Source of the DNA: UM-FILTER-40-17 sp032251335
GTDB lineage: Bacteria > Bacteroidota > Bacteroidia > Flavobacteriales > Flavobacteriaceae
Assembly (NCBI GenBank): GCA_032251335.1
Contig: JAVVDW010000008.1
Location: 54,479 to 118,478 of the forward strand
Length of the DNA stretch: 64,000 bases
Reading direction: 5' to 3'
Shown: in pieces, positions 34,070-42,401 of the stretch
Layout of the letters: each line of letters begins with the position of its first letter
Numbering within the stretch: position 1 is the first letter of the stretch
Made by a program: the position numbers and the translations under genes
The notes under the pieces: generated by a model
The model's input: the letters and a program-made list of their open reading frames with translations, nothing else
What the model was told of the DNA's origin: nothing
Databases searched by the model: none

Positions 34070-35182
34070 ATGAAATTTCAATCGCGTTCAAAGGCCGTAG
34101 TACTCCTAGCCGACGGCACTCTTTTTCACGGCAAAGCGGTAGGCGTGCACGGAACAGCTTTTGGCGAATTGTGCTTTAATACCGGAATGACCGGTTATCA
34201 GGAGATTTTTACAGACCCATCCTATTTTGGTCAATTGATGGTGACTACCAATGCACACATTGGTAATTATGGTGTGAAAAGCGAAGAGTCCGAGTCAGAC
34301 AATATCAAAATTTCCGGACTCATTTGCAGAAACTTTAGCTATGTTGCCTCACGAGTGGCCGCAGACGATACCTTGGCTTCTTTTCTCGAACAACACAAGC
34401 TGATTGCCGTTTCAGATGTAGATACACGCCAATTGGTTACCCACCTTCGCGAACACGGTGCCATGAACGGACTGATTACGACAGAAATTGACAAACTCGA
34501 CAAACTCAAAGAACAGTTACAAGCGATGCCTTCCATGAAAGGACTCGAATTGGCTTCTAAAGTATCTACAATAGAGCCATACTTTTTCGGAAACCCCGTA
34601 TCTGCAATTCGAATTGCAGCTTTAGACTTAGGTATAAAGAAAAACATCCTTCGCAATTTTGCAAATCGAGGTGCCTATGTAAAAGTCTTTCCCTTTGACA
34701 CTTCTTTTGAAGAAATGGAAAGCTGGAATCCACATGGTTATTTCTTATCAAACGGCCCGGGTGATCCCGAACCCCTGAAAGATCCTATCGCTAACACTCA
34801 GAAAATTTTACATTCCGGCAAGCCGCTTTTTGGCATCTGCTTGGGGCATCAAATTTTGGCATTGGCCAATGGGATCCCTACTTTCAAAATGCACCACGGG
34901 CATCGTGGTATAAACCATCCTGTGTTGAATATGGAAACCGGAAAAGGCGAGATTACTTCTCAAAACCACGGTTTTGCTATCAGCAGAGCGGAAGTGGAAG
35001 CACATCAAGAAGTACAGCTTACACACTACCACCTAAACGATCAAACGGTAATGGGGATTAAATTGAAAGGCAAACCGGTTTTCTCTGTCCAATACCATCC
35101 GGAAGCAAGTCCCGGACCACACGATTCGGCTTATTTATTCGATCAATTTATGCAACACATCCATCAAACGGTGGAAATTTAA
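34070..35182 (+). CDS. carA: Carbamoyl-phosphate synthase small subunit
   Basis: The glutamine amidotransferase subunit (370 residues) that supplies ammonia to CarB for carbamoyl phosphate, used in pyrimidine and arginine synthesis. The N-terminal CPSase domain includes GTAFGELCFNTGMTGYQEI. The class I amidotransferase domain includes SNGPGDPEPL, the catalytic cysteine in FGICLGHQILA, and the His/Glu of QYHPEASPGPHDS. I use the ATG at 34070; the frame extends three codons upstream to TTG. It sits between rplQ and eno, an order common in Flavobacteriia. carB is not in the window. Confidence 0.96.
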   Translation: MKFQSRSKAVVLLADGTLFHGKAVGVHGTAFGELCFNTGMTGYQEIFTDPSYFGQLMVTTNAHIGNYGVKSEESESDNIKISGLICRNFSYVASRVAADDTLASFLEQHKLIAVSDVDTRQLVTHLREHGAMNGLITTEIDKLDKLKEQLQAMPSMKGLELASKVSTIEPYFFGNPVSAIRIAALDLGIKKNILRNFANRGAYVKVFPFDTSFEEMESWNPHGYFLSNGPGDPEPLKDPIANTQKILHSGKPLFGICLGHQILALANGIPTFKMHHGHRGINHPVLNMETGKGEITSQNHGFAISRAEVEAHQEVQLTHYHLNDQTVMGIKLKGKPVFSVQYHPEASPGPHDSAYLFDQFMQHIHQTVEI

Positions 35183-35212
35183 CAAACCTTAAATCCATAA
35201 AAACACTTTATT

Positions 35213-36505
35213 ATGAGTTCAATTTTGAAAATTCACGCCAGACAAATACTCGATTCCCGAGGAAACCCAACTGTAGAAGTAGATGTCATCACCACCAACG
35301 GCATATTGGGTAGGGCGGCCGTTCCGTCAGGTGCCTCAACAGGCGAACACGAAGCTGTAGAGTTGCGCGATGGTGGAAAAAACTATATGGGAAAAGGCGT
35401 GTTGAAAGCTGTAGAAAATGTCAATACACTTATTGCAGATGAAATTGAAGGCTACTCGGTTTTTGAACAAAACCTCATCGACAAACGCATGATTGAACTC
35501 GATGGCACACCCAACAAATCCAAACTTGGTGCCAATGCCATTTTGGGCGTTTCCATGGCCGTAGCCAAAGCAGCTGCCGAAGAACTGGGCCAACCTTTAT
35601 ATCGCTACATAGGCGGTGTGAGCGCAAATACACTTCCCGTGCCGATGATGAATATTGTAAACGGTGGCTCGCACTCCGATGCGCCTATCGCTTTTCAAGA
35701 ATTCATGATTATGCCGGTAAGAGCCAAAAATTTTACGCACGCCATGCAAATGGGTACAGAGATTTTTCACAACCTGAAAAAAATCTTACACGATAGAAAC
35801 CTCACCACAGCTGTGGGTGACGAAGGTGGTTTTGCACCAAGTTTTAAAGGTACAGAAGATGCCTTGGATACAGTTATAGAAGCTATCACCAAGGCGGGTT
35901 ACAAAGCCGGTGAGGAAGTTTACTTGGCGCTCGATTGTGCTGCTTCAGAATTTTTTGAAAATGGAAAATATGACTATACCAAGTTTGAAGGTGAAAGCGG
36001 CATCGTCAGAAATTCGAAAGAACAGGCCGACTACTTGGCCGAGTTGGCTACTAAGTATCCTATCATCTCTATCGAAGACGGTATGGACGAAAACGACTGG
36101 GATGGTTGGAAATACTTAACCGAGTTGATTGGCGATCGCGTACAATTGGTTGGTGACGACCTTTTTGTGACCAACGTGGAACGCTTGTCTAAAGGTATCG
36201 AAAACAATATTTCAAATTCGATTTTGATCAAAGTAAACCAAATAGGAACGTTGACAGAAACCATAGCAGCGGTAAACATGGCTAAAAATGCGGGCTTTAC
36301 CTGTGTGATGTCTCACAGATCCGGTGAAACAGAAGACACGACCATAGCGGATTTGGCTGTAGGGCTCAATACCGGACAAATCAAAACCGGTTCCGCTTCG
36401 CGCTCCGATCGGATGGCAAAATACAACCAACTTCTTCGCATAGAAGAGGAATTGGAAGATGTCGCTTATTTTCCACAGGAAAAAGCTTTTAAGGTAAAAA
36501 TCTAA
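35213..36505 (+). CDS. eno: Enolase (phosphopyruvate hydratase)
   Basis: Glycolytic enzyme converting 2-phosphoglycerate to phosphoenolpyruvate; 430 residues. Blocks seen are ILDSRGNPTVEVD, GASTGEHEAVELRDG, KLGANAILGVSMA, GDEGGFAP, the metal ligand region SIEDGMDENDWDGW, and LLIKVNQIGTLTET-type signature (here ILIKVNQIGTLTET) with catalytic lysine, then SHRSGETEDT. It follows carA by 30 nt and is closed by a terminator at 36526-36557, so carA-eno is probably one transcript. Confidence 0.97.
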   Translation: MSSILKIHARQILDSRGNPTVEVDVITTNGILGRAAVPSGASTGEHEAVELRDGGKNYMGKGVLKAVENVNTLIADEIEGYSVFEQNLIDKRMIELDGTPNKSKLGANAILGVSMAVAKAAAEELGQPLYRYIGGVSANTLPVPMMNIVNGGSHSDAPIAFQEFMIMPVRAKNFTHAMQMGTEIFHNLKKILHDRNLTTAVGDEGGFAPSFKGTEDALDTVIEAITKAGYKAGEEVYLALDCAASEFFENGKYDYTKFEGESGIVRNSKEQADYLAELATKYPIISIEDGMDENDWDGWKYLTELIGDRVQLVGDDLFVTNVERLSKGIENNISNSILIKVNQIGTLTETIAAVNMAKNAGFTCVMSHRSGETEDTTIADLAVGLNTGQIKTGSASRSDRMAKYNQLLRIEEELEDVAYFPQEKAFKVKI

Positions 36506-36525
36506 GCGGCCTTTAGGTACATTTT

Positions 36526-36557
36526 AAATCCCGGTTTTCCAAAATCGGGATTTTTTT
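36526..36557 (+). terminator. Terminator after eno
   Basis: AAATCCCG (36526-36533) pairs with CGGGATTT (36546-36553), followed by a run of T. The reverse strand also carries an A/T-flanked hairpin, so it can serve the convergent reductase gene ending at 36561. Confidence 0.85.
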
Positions 36558-36560
36558 GTT

Positions 36561-37718
36561 TCAAGAAAAAACCATTAGCTTCAATCGTCTTCGGATGCTT
36601 TCTTTGTAGTCTTTCGGGTAGGAGCGAACGCCCATAAACACATCGGTCATGGCTTCCGCAGCCATTTGACCAAGCTTTTTTAGCATGAGGTTTCGGAGTT
36701 TTTGGTTGTTGTAAAACAATTTTGCCAATTGAATGCCGGTCAAAAGTTCCGGTAAAATTTTCTCATCCAGGTATTGTTGATACAGCAAAGTCGCTTCGTC
36801 AAGATTTGCTTTGCTCTCAATAAGAGCCTTGGCTACCAAGTTTCCGGATAGGATGGCATTGGAAATGCCTTCTGCGGTAACCGGATCTGCAAAGCCGGCA
36901 GCATCACCAATTAAGAAAACACGATGCTTAACAAAACCGTCCGTGCGCGGCGAGATAGGAATGACGAACCCATGTGCTTGTTCTTCCAATACGTTGGATA
37001 TGCCCAAGGTTTGAAGATAATCTTTGTAATATGTTTTGAGATTGATGGTCTTTGTCAATTTCATAAAATTTCCGACGCCTACAGAAAGGTGGTTCTTTTT
37101 AGGAAAACACCAACCGTAACCTTTGGGTACCACATCCATATCGAAGCGAACGGTTTTAGACAACCGCTCAAAATCGGTAGGTGAGACTTTGATTTCGTAT
37201 TCCAGTGCCGGACACATCAGGCGGGTTTCAGGCCAGCCGGCAAGCTTGGCGGTAGGGCTTAATGCACCGTCTGCAGCAATGACAAATTTAGCGGCTATCG
37301 ATCTTTTATCTGTATTTACAATTGCCCAATCTTTGTTTTCAGCGTTTTCTAAACCGATTATTTTTTCGCCCTCAAAGATGACAAGACCATGCTTTTTTGC
37401 CTGATTGACAAGTAAAGAATCAAAACTGTCGCGCATAATCATGGTGACAATCGGTTTTTCGCGTTGGGCTTTAAAAATCAGGGGTCTTTTTTTTCCGAAA
37501 ATGATTTCGACTTGGTGTAACTCTCGTTCTACAGCCGATGAAATATCAAATGGCAAATAGTTTCTGCCTCGATATACCAGTCCGCCGCCACAAGTCTTGT
37601 AGCGCGGAAGTATTTCTTTTTCAACAAGGGCTATTTTCCAGCCTGCTTCGGCCAATTTTATTGCTGTGCTAGCGCCTGAAGGGCCACTGCCTATAATGAC
37701 GGCGTCGAATAATTCCAT
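36561..37718 (-). CDS. Geranylgeranyl reductase family FAD-dependent oxidoreductase
   Basis: A 385-residue flavoprotein. The Rossmann FAD motif is VIIGSGPSGAS (about 7-17), followed by an Arg/Cys stretch RYKTCGGGLVYRG, a central substrate domain, and the second FAD motif FLIGDAAGFADPVTAEGISNA. This layout matches the geranylgeranyl reductase family, whose members reduce isoprenoid double bonds; many bacterial members have other or unknown substrates such as menaquinone precursors. It is monocistronic, convergent with eno. The product's substrate cannot be inferred from context. Confidence 0.8.
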   Translation of the reverse strand: MELFDAVIIGSGPSGASTAIKLAEAGWKIALVEKEILPRYKTCGGGLVYRGRNYLPFDISSAVERELHQVEIIFGKKRPLIFKAQREKPIVTMIMRDSFDSLLVNQAKKHGLVIFEGEKIIGLENAENKDWAIVNTDKRSIAAKFVIAADGALSPTAKLAGWPETRLMCPALEYEIKVSPTDFERLSKTVRFDMDVVPKGYGWCFPKKNHLSVGVGNFMKLTKTINLKTYYKDYLQTLGISNVLEEQAHGFVIPISPRTDGFVKHRVFLIGDAAGFADPVTAEGISNAILSGNLVAKALIESKANLDEATLLYQQYLDEKILPELLTGIQLAKLFYNNQKLRNLMLKKLGQMAAEAMTDVFMGVRSYPKDYKESIRRRLKLMVFS

Positions 37719-37820
37719 CGTATGATAACTAATTTAATGATTACCGGACAATTTTTTGTTTTGAGGTTCAACTTTGTTTGTAAACAAAACACGCTCTTGT
37801 TTAAAAAGAGTTGATCCTGC

Positions 37821-38753
37821 CTACAGCCATTTTTTTCTTTTGAAAAACATAAGGGTGAAAGCAGAGGAAAGAAACATCAGTAGGATGGCGAAAGGATAAC
37901 CCCATGTCTGATCTAGTTCTGGCATAAATCTAAAGTTCATGCCATACATGCTGGCAATGAGTGTGGGTGGCATAAAGACGACTGTGACCACTGTAAAAAT
38001 TTTGATCACGCGGTTTTGCTCCATATCTAATAGACCTAGAAAAGTGTTTTGAAGAAACTCCAATCTTTCAAAATTGAAAGAGGTGTGCTCCAAGAGTGAA
38101 CTTACGTCTTTAAACATAATCCGGATCTTTTCGGTGTCTTCTTTTGGAAACAAACGACTTTTCATCACTGACGATAAGATACGCTGTTTTTCAACTATGT
38201 TCTCTCTGATAGCAATCGTGGTTTCTTGAAGCGAGGTGATTTTTAGTAAGAGCTCTCGGTTAAGGTCGTCAGATTTTACAAGTTTTTTACTGATGATTGA
38301 AATTTGCTCGGTGATGTTCTCAATCAAATCCGCATCAAAATCGATACGGGTATCCAATATATTCAGAAAAATATCGTCGCCGTCTTCGGGTTTGGTAATT
38401 TTGAGTTTTCTGTAGGTGTCTTTAAAGGTGTGAAAACTCGTGTTTCTTTGGGTAATCAGCACTTTGTTTTTCACAATAAAAGAAACCGGCTCGTATTGGT
38501 AACTTTCAAGGGTCAATGAAACAAAATTCATGTTGATGCCAATCTCATCTTCACTTTCAATGTAACGCGAACTGCTTTCAATTTCCTCAGTTTCTTGTTT
38601 GGTGAAGAGTTCTACTTTGAAGTAGATTTCTACCTCTTTTTTCTCCTCTTCTGTGGCCTCTATCAAATCTACCCAAATAATCTTGCCGGCTTCAAAAGGA
38701 AGACCTTCTAAGTGTCTGAAAGTTTCATTTTCCCGAATAACGTAGTTGAGCAT
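37821..38753 (-). CDS. corA: CorA-type magnesium/cobalt transporter
   Basis: A 310-residue member of the CorA family of pentameric Mg2+ (and Co2+/Ni2+) channels. A large cytoplasmic domain with long stalk helices is followed by two membrane helices at the C terminus. The signature GMN lies at the end of the first helix in ASMYGMNFRFMP, and the protein ends with basic residues (FFKRKKWL), as usual. It is followed, 102 nt downstream, by the reductase gene on the same strand; a separate promoter is likely upstream in the 142-bp gap. Confidence 0.92.
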   Translation of the reverse strand: MLNYVIRENETFRHLEGLPFEAGKIIWVDLIEATEEEKKEVEIYFKVELFTKQETEEIESSSRYIESEDEIGINMNFVSLTLESYQYEPVSFIVKNKVLITQRNTSFHTFKDTYRKLKITKPEDGDDIFLNILDTRIDFDADLIENITEQISIISKKLVKSDDLNRELLLKITSLQETTIAIRENIVEKQRILSSVMKSRLFPKEDTEKIRIMFKDVSSLLEHTSFNFERLEFLQNTFLGLLDMEQNRVIKIFTVVTVVFMPPTLIASMYGMNFRFMPELDQTWGYPFAILLMFLSSAFTLMFFKRKKWL

Positions 38754-38895
38754 AAGCGTTCGGTTTTAAGTTCCAACATCGGAATGTTTGCAAATTAACA
38801 AACACTTATCAAACCGTACGTTTTTTTTTGTTTATTTTTTTAAAAAAGTAATACAGATAAATTTTTAAAATCGCACGCAGCGCATTTTAAAAGTC

Positions 38896-39462
38896 TTATG
38901 CGTTGGGAATCCACTTGATTTCCGGTACTTGTAAAAGCTGCGATAAAAAACGGCAAAGTACAAACAGATAATCTGAAAGCCTGTTGAGATATATGAGCAA
39001 GTCGGAATCTCCCGTTTCGGTTTCATAAAGCAGTGTGACACTTCGTTCGGTCCTTCGGCAAACACTTCGCGCCACATGGCAGGACGAAACTACAGGATGA
39101 CCTCCGGGCAAAATAAAATGTGTCATTTTGGGCAATGCGTCTTGCATACGGTCTATTTCTTTTTCAAGTTTTTCAATTTCAACAGCTTCAAGCCGCGGAA
39201 TTTGAGCCGCCAACCGCTTGTTTTTTGCCGATGCATCCGGCTCAAAAGCCAAATGAGACCCAATCACAAAGAGTTGGTGTTGGATGTTTAAAAGGAATGC
39301 TTTGAGTGCAGCATCGGTAATTTGATCGCGCAACAGACCCAAAAAAGCATTGAGCTCATCCACGTTGCCATAGCTTTCTACACGCATGTGATGCTTGGGT
39401 ACGCGTTTGCCGCTAAATAAGGACGTCTGGCCCAAATCGCCGGTTTTGGTGTATATCTTCAT
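38896..39462 (-). CDS. PduO-type ATP:cob(I)alamin adenosyltransferase
   Basis: A 188-residue corrinoid adenosyltransferase, which transfers the adenosyl group of ATP to cob(I)alamin. The N terminus MKIYTKTGDLGQTSLFSGKR is the ATP-binding stretch of this class, followed by VESYGNVDELNAFLG; the signature SVCRRTERSV and LNRLSDYLFVLCRF lie in the second half. It suggests that the organism uses adenosylcobalamin. No other B12 genes are in the window. 142 bp separate it from corA. Confidence 0.92.
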   Translation of the reverse strand: MKIYTKTGDLGQTSLFSGKRVPKHHMRVESYGNVDELNAFLGLLRDQITDAALKAFLLNIQHQLFVIGSHLAFEPDASAKNKRLAAQIPRLEAVEIEKLEKEIDRMQDALPKMTHFILPGGHPVVSSCHVARSVCRRTERSVTLLYETETGDSDLLIYLNRLSDYLFVLCRFLSQLLQVPEIKWIPNA

Positions 39463-39591
39463 CTATTTGTTTGTTACATTTTCTAAAGTCAGTACCGCCT
39501 ATCCATAAAGGTTAAGCGGTACATTTATATCATTTGCATGCTGCAATTTGAATACAGCAGATCGGGCAAACTTCATCGGGTAAAAATAAAG

Positions 39592-41469
39592 CTATTTTAT
39601 CAAATCAAAACTTCGTTTGATAAAAGCGGTCATTTCTTCTCCTTTAAGCAAGTTTTGAGACAAACGCGCCAAATCTACACCTTGTTTGATGAGTTTTTCT
39701 TTTTTGGCCTTGGCCTTGGTTTCCAAAATCTTCGAAACCAATTCGTGGTTGGTGTTGACAACCAAGTGATACATCTCCGGCATGTGGCTGCTGCCAAACA
39801 TACCGCCACCCATTTTGCTCATGTCTTGCATGCGGCGCATAAACTCGGGTTGCGTAATCATAAATGGCGGCGCCTGGCTGTCCATAGCTTCGAGTTGGAC
39901 AACATAATTTTGCGGAACAGCCTCTGTGATAATCGGTTTCAGCGTTTCTTTTTGCGCCTCCGATAATTTAGATATAACCGTTTCGTCTTTTTTGATCAGA
40001 TTGTCCAAGTGATCTGCATCTACCCTGGCAAAAGTCACTTTTTCGTGGGCAGACTCAAGTTTTTGAATATAATGAGCCGTGAGTGGTGAGTCTAACAACA
40101 ACACCTCGAAATTTTTCTCTTTTGCAGCGTCTATGTAACTGTGTTGCGCATCTTTGTCTGTGGCGTAGAGCAAAACCAGTTTATCGTCTTTGTCAGTTTG
40201 CAGGTCTTTGACGTTTTCTTTGAGCTCGTCAAAAGTGTAAAATTTACCATCCACAGTAGGGAAGAGGGCAAATGACTTTGCCTTTTCGTAAAATTTATCG
40301 TCAGACAACATGCCGTATTCAATCACCAATTTGATGTCGTTCCATTTGGCCTCAAAATCGGTTCGGTTTTCCTTGAAAAGCGATTGCAACTTATCCGATA
40401 CTTTTTTGGTGATATAACCCGATATTTTTTTGACATTGCCATCGGCCTGCAAGTACGATCTGGAAACGTTTAGGGGAATATCGGGTGAATCGATTACGCC
40501 GCGCAACATGGTCAAGAATTCAGGCACGATGCCTTCCACATTATCGGTGACGAAAACTTGGTTTTGATAGAGTTGAATGCGGTCTCTTTGGATTTGCAAA
40601 TCCTGGGTGAGTTTTGGAAAATACAGTATCCCTGTCAGGTTGAACGGATAATCTACATTAAGGTGAATGTGGAATAGAGGCTCTTCAAACTGCATGGGAT
40701 ACAACTCGCGGTAAAACGATTTGTAGTCTTCGTCAGCCAAATCGGTGGGTTGTTTGGTCCACGCCGGATTTGGGTTGTTGATGATGTTGTCAACAGTGAC
40801 TTCCGTTTCTTTGGCATCTTCGCCTTCGCCTTCTTTCTTCTTCTCGGGTTTGGTGCCGAATTTAATGGGAACCGGCATGAATTTGTTGTATTTCTGCAAG
40901 AGTTCACGCACTCGGTATTCTTCTAAAAATTCGGTACTGTCATCTGCTATGTGCAAAATAATTTCGGTACCTCTGTCAGTCTTGTCGTGAGCCTCAAGTG
41001 TAAAAGAGGGAGATCCGTCGCACACCCAATGTGCTGCCGGCGCGTCGCTGTATGATTTGGTGATGATTTCCACCTTTTTGGCCACCATAAATGCGGAGTA
41101 GAAACCCAAACCAAAGTGACCGATAATTCCGGCATCCTTGGCCGATTTGTCTTTGTATTTTTCCAAAAACTCTTCGGCTCCCGAAAAAGCGATCTGGTTG
41201 ATGTATTTTTCAACTTCATCGGCTGTCATCCCGATGCCTTGGTCTATAATGTGAAGTGTCTTGTCTTCTTTGTTGATTTTTACCTCAATTTGAGGATTTC
41301 CCAATGCCACCTTGGCTTCTCCAATCTGTGCCAAATGCTTGAGCTTGAGCGTGGCGTCGGTTGCATTTGAAATGAGCTCTCTTAAAAAAATCTCATGATC
41401 TGAATACAAAAATTTCTTGATGAGTGGGAAAATGTTTTCTACCGATACATTGATATTTCCGGTTGCCAT
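39592..41469 (-). CDS. htpG: Chaperone HtpG (bacterial Hsp90)
   Basis: Hsp90 homologue of 625 residues. The start at 41469 (MATGNINVSVENIFPLIKKF) gives the normal N terminus. The GHKL ATPase domain has ELISNATDATLKLKHL, DQGIGMTADEV and GHFGLGFYSAFMV; the middle domain has NVSRSYLQADGNVKKISGYI, with the catalytic-loop arginine. A charged insert (EKKKEGEGEDAKETE) lies between the N and middle domains. A palindrome identical in consensus to one before grpE lies 64 bp upstream, suggesting joint heat-shock control. It is divergent from the TetR gene. Confidence 0.97.
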   Translation of the reverse strand: MATGNINVSVENIFPLIKKFLYSDHEIFLRELISNATDATLKLKHLAQIGEAKVALGNPQIEVKINKEDKTLHIIDQGIGMTADEVEKYINQIAFSGAEEFLEKYKDKSAKDAGIIGHFGLGFYSAFMVAKKVEIITKSYSDAPAAHWVCDGSPSFTLEAHDKTDRGTEIILHIADDSTEFLEEYRVRELLQKYNKFMPVPIKFGTKPEKKKEGEGEDAKETEVTVDNIINNPNPAWTKQPTDLADEDYKSFYRELYPMQFEEPLFHIHLNVDYPFNLTGILYFPKLTQDLQIQRDRIQLYQNQVFVTDNVEGIVPEFLTMLRGVIDSPDIPLNVSRSYLQADGNVKKISGYITKKVSDKLQSLFKENRTDFEAKWNDIKLVIEYGMLSDDKFYEKAKSFALFPTVDGKFYTFDELKENVKDLQTDKDDKLVLLYATDKDAQHSYIDAAKEKNFEVLLLDSPLTAHYIQKLESAHEKVTFARVDADHLDNLIKKDETVISKLSEAQKETLKPIITEAVPQNYVVQLEAMDSQAPPFMITQPEFMRRMQDMSKMGGGMFGSSHMPEMYHLVVNTNHELVSKILETKAKAKKEKLIKQGVDLARLSQNLLKGEEMTAFIKRSFDLIK

Positions 41470-41518
41470 AGTTTTTTGTTTTAAATATTGAATGCACAAC
41501 ACTAACCAATAAAAATAC

Positions 41519-41526
41519 CAAATGTC
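41519..41526 (-). promoter_or_regulatory. Candidate -7 element of htpG
   Basis: GACATTTG on the minus strand differs from TAnnTTTG at the first base only and would give a leader of about 45 nt. The -33 site is not clear. It is the best match between the heat-shock palindrome and the htpG start. Confidence 0.3.
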
Positions 41527-41532
41527 CACAAC

Positions 41533-41545
41533 TGACAATTTGACA
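41533..41545. promoter_or_regulatory. Palindrome TGACAATTTGACA upstream of htpG
   Basis: A 13-bp near-palindrome of consensus TGnCAAnTTGnCA. It ends 64 bp before the htpG start. The same consensus, in the other orientation, lies 62 bp before the grpE start (59940-59952). Shared by the two chaperone loci, it is a candidate operator or activator site for heat-shock control. Confidence 0.5.
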
Positions 41546-41571
41546 CCTATTCATTGGCTTATCGGGCTTTA

Positions 41572-41626
41572 TGTTTAATTTTATTTAACATTTTTTGTTT
41601 AAACAATTATTTAAAATATTAAACAA
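41572..41626. promoter_or_regulatory. Cluster of TGTTTAA/TTAAACA half-sites upstream of the TetR gene
   Basis: Half-sites TGTTTAA (41572-41578), a perfect 10-bp palindrome TGTTTAAACA (41596-41605) and TTAAACA (41620-41626) lie just upstream of the -7 element of the TetR gene. This is the arrangement expected for autoregulation by the TetR-family product. Low sequence complexity (A+T rich) tempers the claim. Confidence 0.45.
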
Positions 41627-41632
41627 AAGTAC

Positions 41633-41640
41633 TATCTTTG
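41633..41640 (+). promoter_or_regulatory. -7 element of the TetR-ABC1 kinase unit
   Basis: TATCTTTG matches TAnnTTTG exactly, 17 bp before the ATG at 41658. No good TTG is present 17-23 bp upstream, as might be expected for a regulated promoter. Confidence 0.55.
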
Positions 41641-41657
41641 TCTCACATAAAAAGGAT

Positions 41658-42308
41658 ATGGCTACAAAAAAAACAATTGACTCAAAATTCATCATAGATG
41701 TGTATATGCATCATGTATTGGAAGAAAGTGAGAAACCGACTTCTGTGTATAAATTTTGCAAAACACATAAAATTGAAGAACAACAGTTTTATGCCTATTT
41801 CGGTTCATTTGAAGCACTCGAAAAAAGTATATGGGAACTCTTTTTTGACAATACCATGTCTTTAGCAGAGAAAAATCCGGATTACACCGCTTTTACTTCT
41901 AAAGAAAAGTTACTCACTTTCTTCTACACTTTTTTTGAATTGTTGACAGCCAACAGAAGTTACGTCTTATTTGTTCTGGAAAATGAAAAGGAAAATATCA
42001 AATCTTTGATGCAACTTTCCGGACTTCGCAAGCGGGTCGTTTCATTTGCTGAAGCATTGGTCATAGACGACAACGCAGAAAAATCGTACAAGATTAGCAA
42101 ACGCCCCGAAAAGATTTTTGCAGAAGCGGCTTGGGTGCAAACCCTCTTTATTTTGAAATTTTGGTTGCACGACAGTTCTACTTCTTTTGAGAAGACAGAT
42201 TTGGTTATCGAAAAATCGGTTAGGGTGGTCTTTGATGTTTTTGATTCGTCACCGATAGAAGGTATTTTGGATTTTGGCAAATTCTTGTGGAAAGAAGCAA
42301 CCGTATAA
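41658..42308 (+). CDS. TetR/AcrR family transcriptional regulator
   Basis: A 216-residue regulator. The N-terminal helix-turn-helix domain reads FIIDVYMHHVLEESEKPTSV, YKFCKTHKIEEQQFYAYFGSFEALEKSIWE; the FYAYFGSFEAL part corresponds to the recognition helix and following turn of TetR proteins. The C-terminal ligand-binding half is helical and unlike well-known families. The ATG at 41658 is preferred to an upstream frame that runs into the promoter. It is the first gene of a likely operon with the ABC1-type kinase gene, separated by repeat element copy 2. The operator-like half-sites upstream suggest autorepression. Confidence 0.8.
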   Translation: MATKKTIDSKFIIDVYMHHVLEESEKPTSVYKFCKTHKIEEQQFYAYFGSFEALEKSIWELFFDNTMSLAEKNPDYTAFTSKEKLLTFFYTFFELLTANRSYVLFVLENEKENIKSLMQLSGLRKRVVSFAEALVIDDNAEKSYKISKRPEKIFAEAAWVQTLFILKFWLHDSSTSFEKTDLVIEKSVRVVFDVFDSSPIEGILDFGKFLWKEATV

Positions 42309-42310
42309 TT

Positions 42311-42391
42311 ATGAAACACCCATGTAAAAAGAGTGACATAGAGGAGTATAATTATCTTAGGGCGTTCCATCTGACCTTTGAAAAACAATAA
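42311..42391 (+). CDS. Small ORF of 26 codons in repeat element copy 2
   Basis: Begins MKHPCKKSDIEEYNYLRAF, 2 nt after the TetR stop, and ends 10 nt before the ATG of the kinase gene. It is related to the small ORF at 3663-3767. The tight spacing on both sides would allow translational coupling through the region. The peptide has no recognisable domain, and codon-position evidence for protein conservation is absent. Confidence 0.3.
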   Translation: MKHPCKKSDIEEYNYLRAFHLTFEKQ

Positions 42392-42401
42392 ATACAAACA
42401 G
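42311..42401 (+). repeat. Dispersed leader element, copy 2
   Basis: The most complete copy: ATGAAACACCCATGTAAAAA at the left, TTAGGGCGTTCCATCTGACC in the middle, then an A-rich end reaching AAATACAAACAG before the next ATG. It fills the gap between the TetR gene and the ABC1-kinase gene exactly. GACCTTTG at 42373-42380 resembles a -7 element. See copies at 3654-3767, 24629-24710 and 63021-63157. Confidence 0.6.
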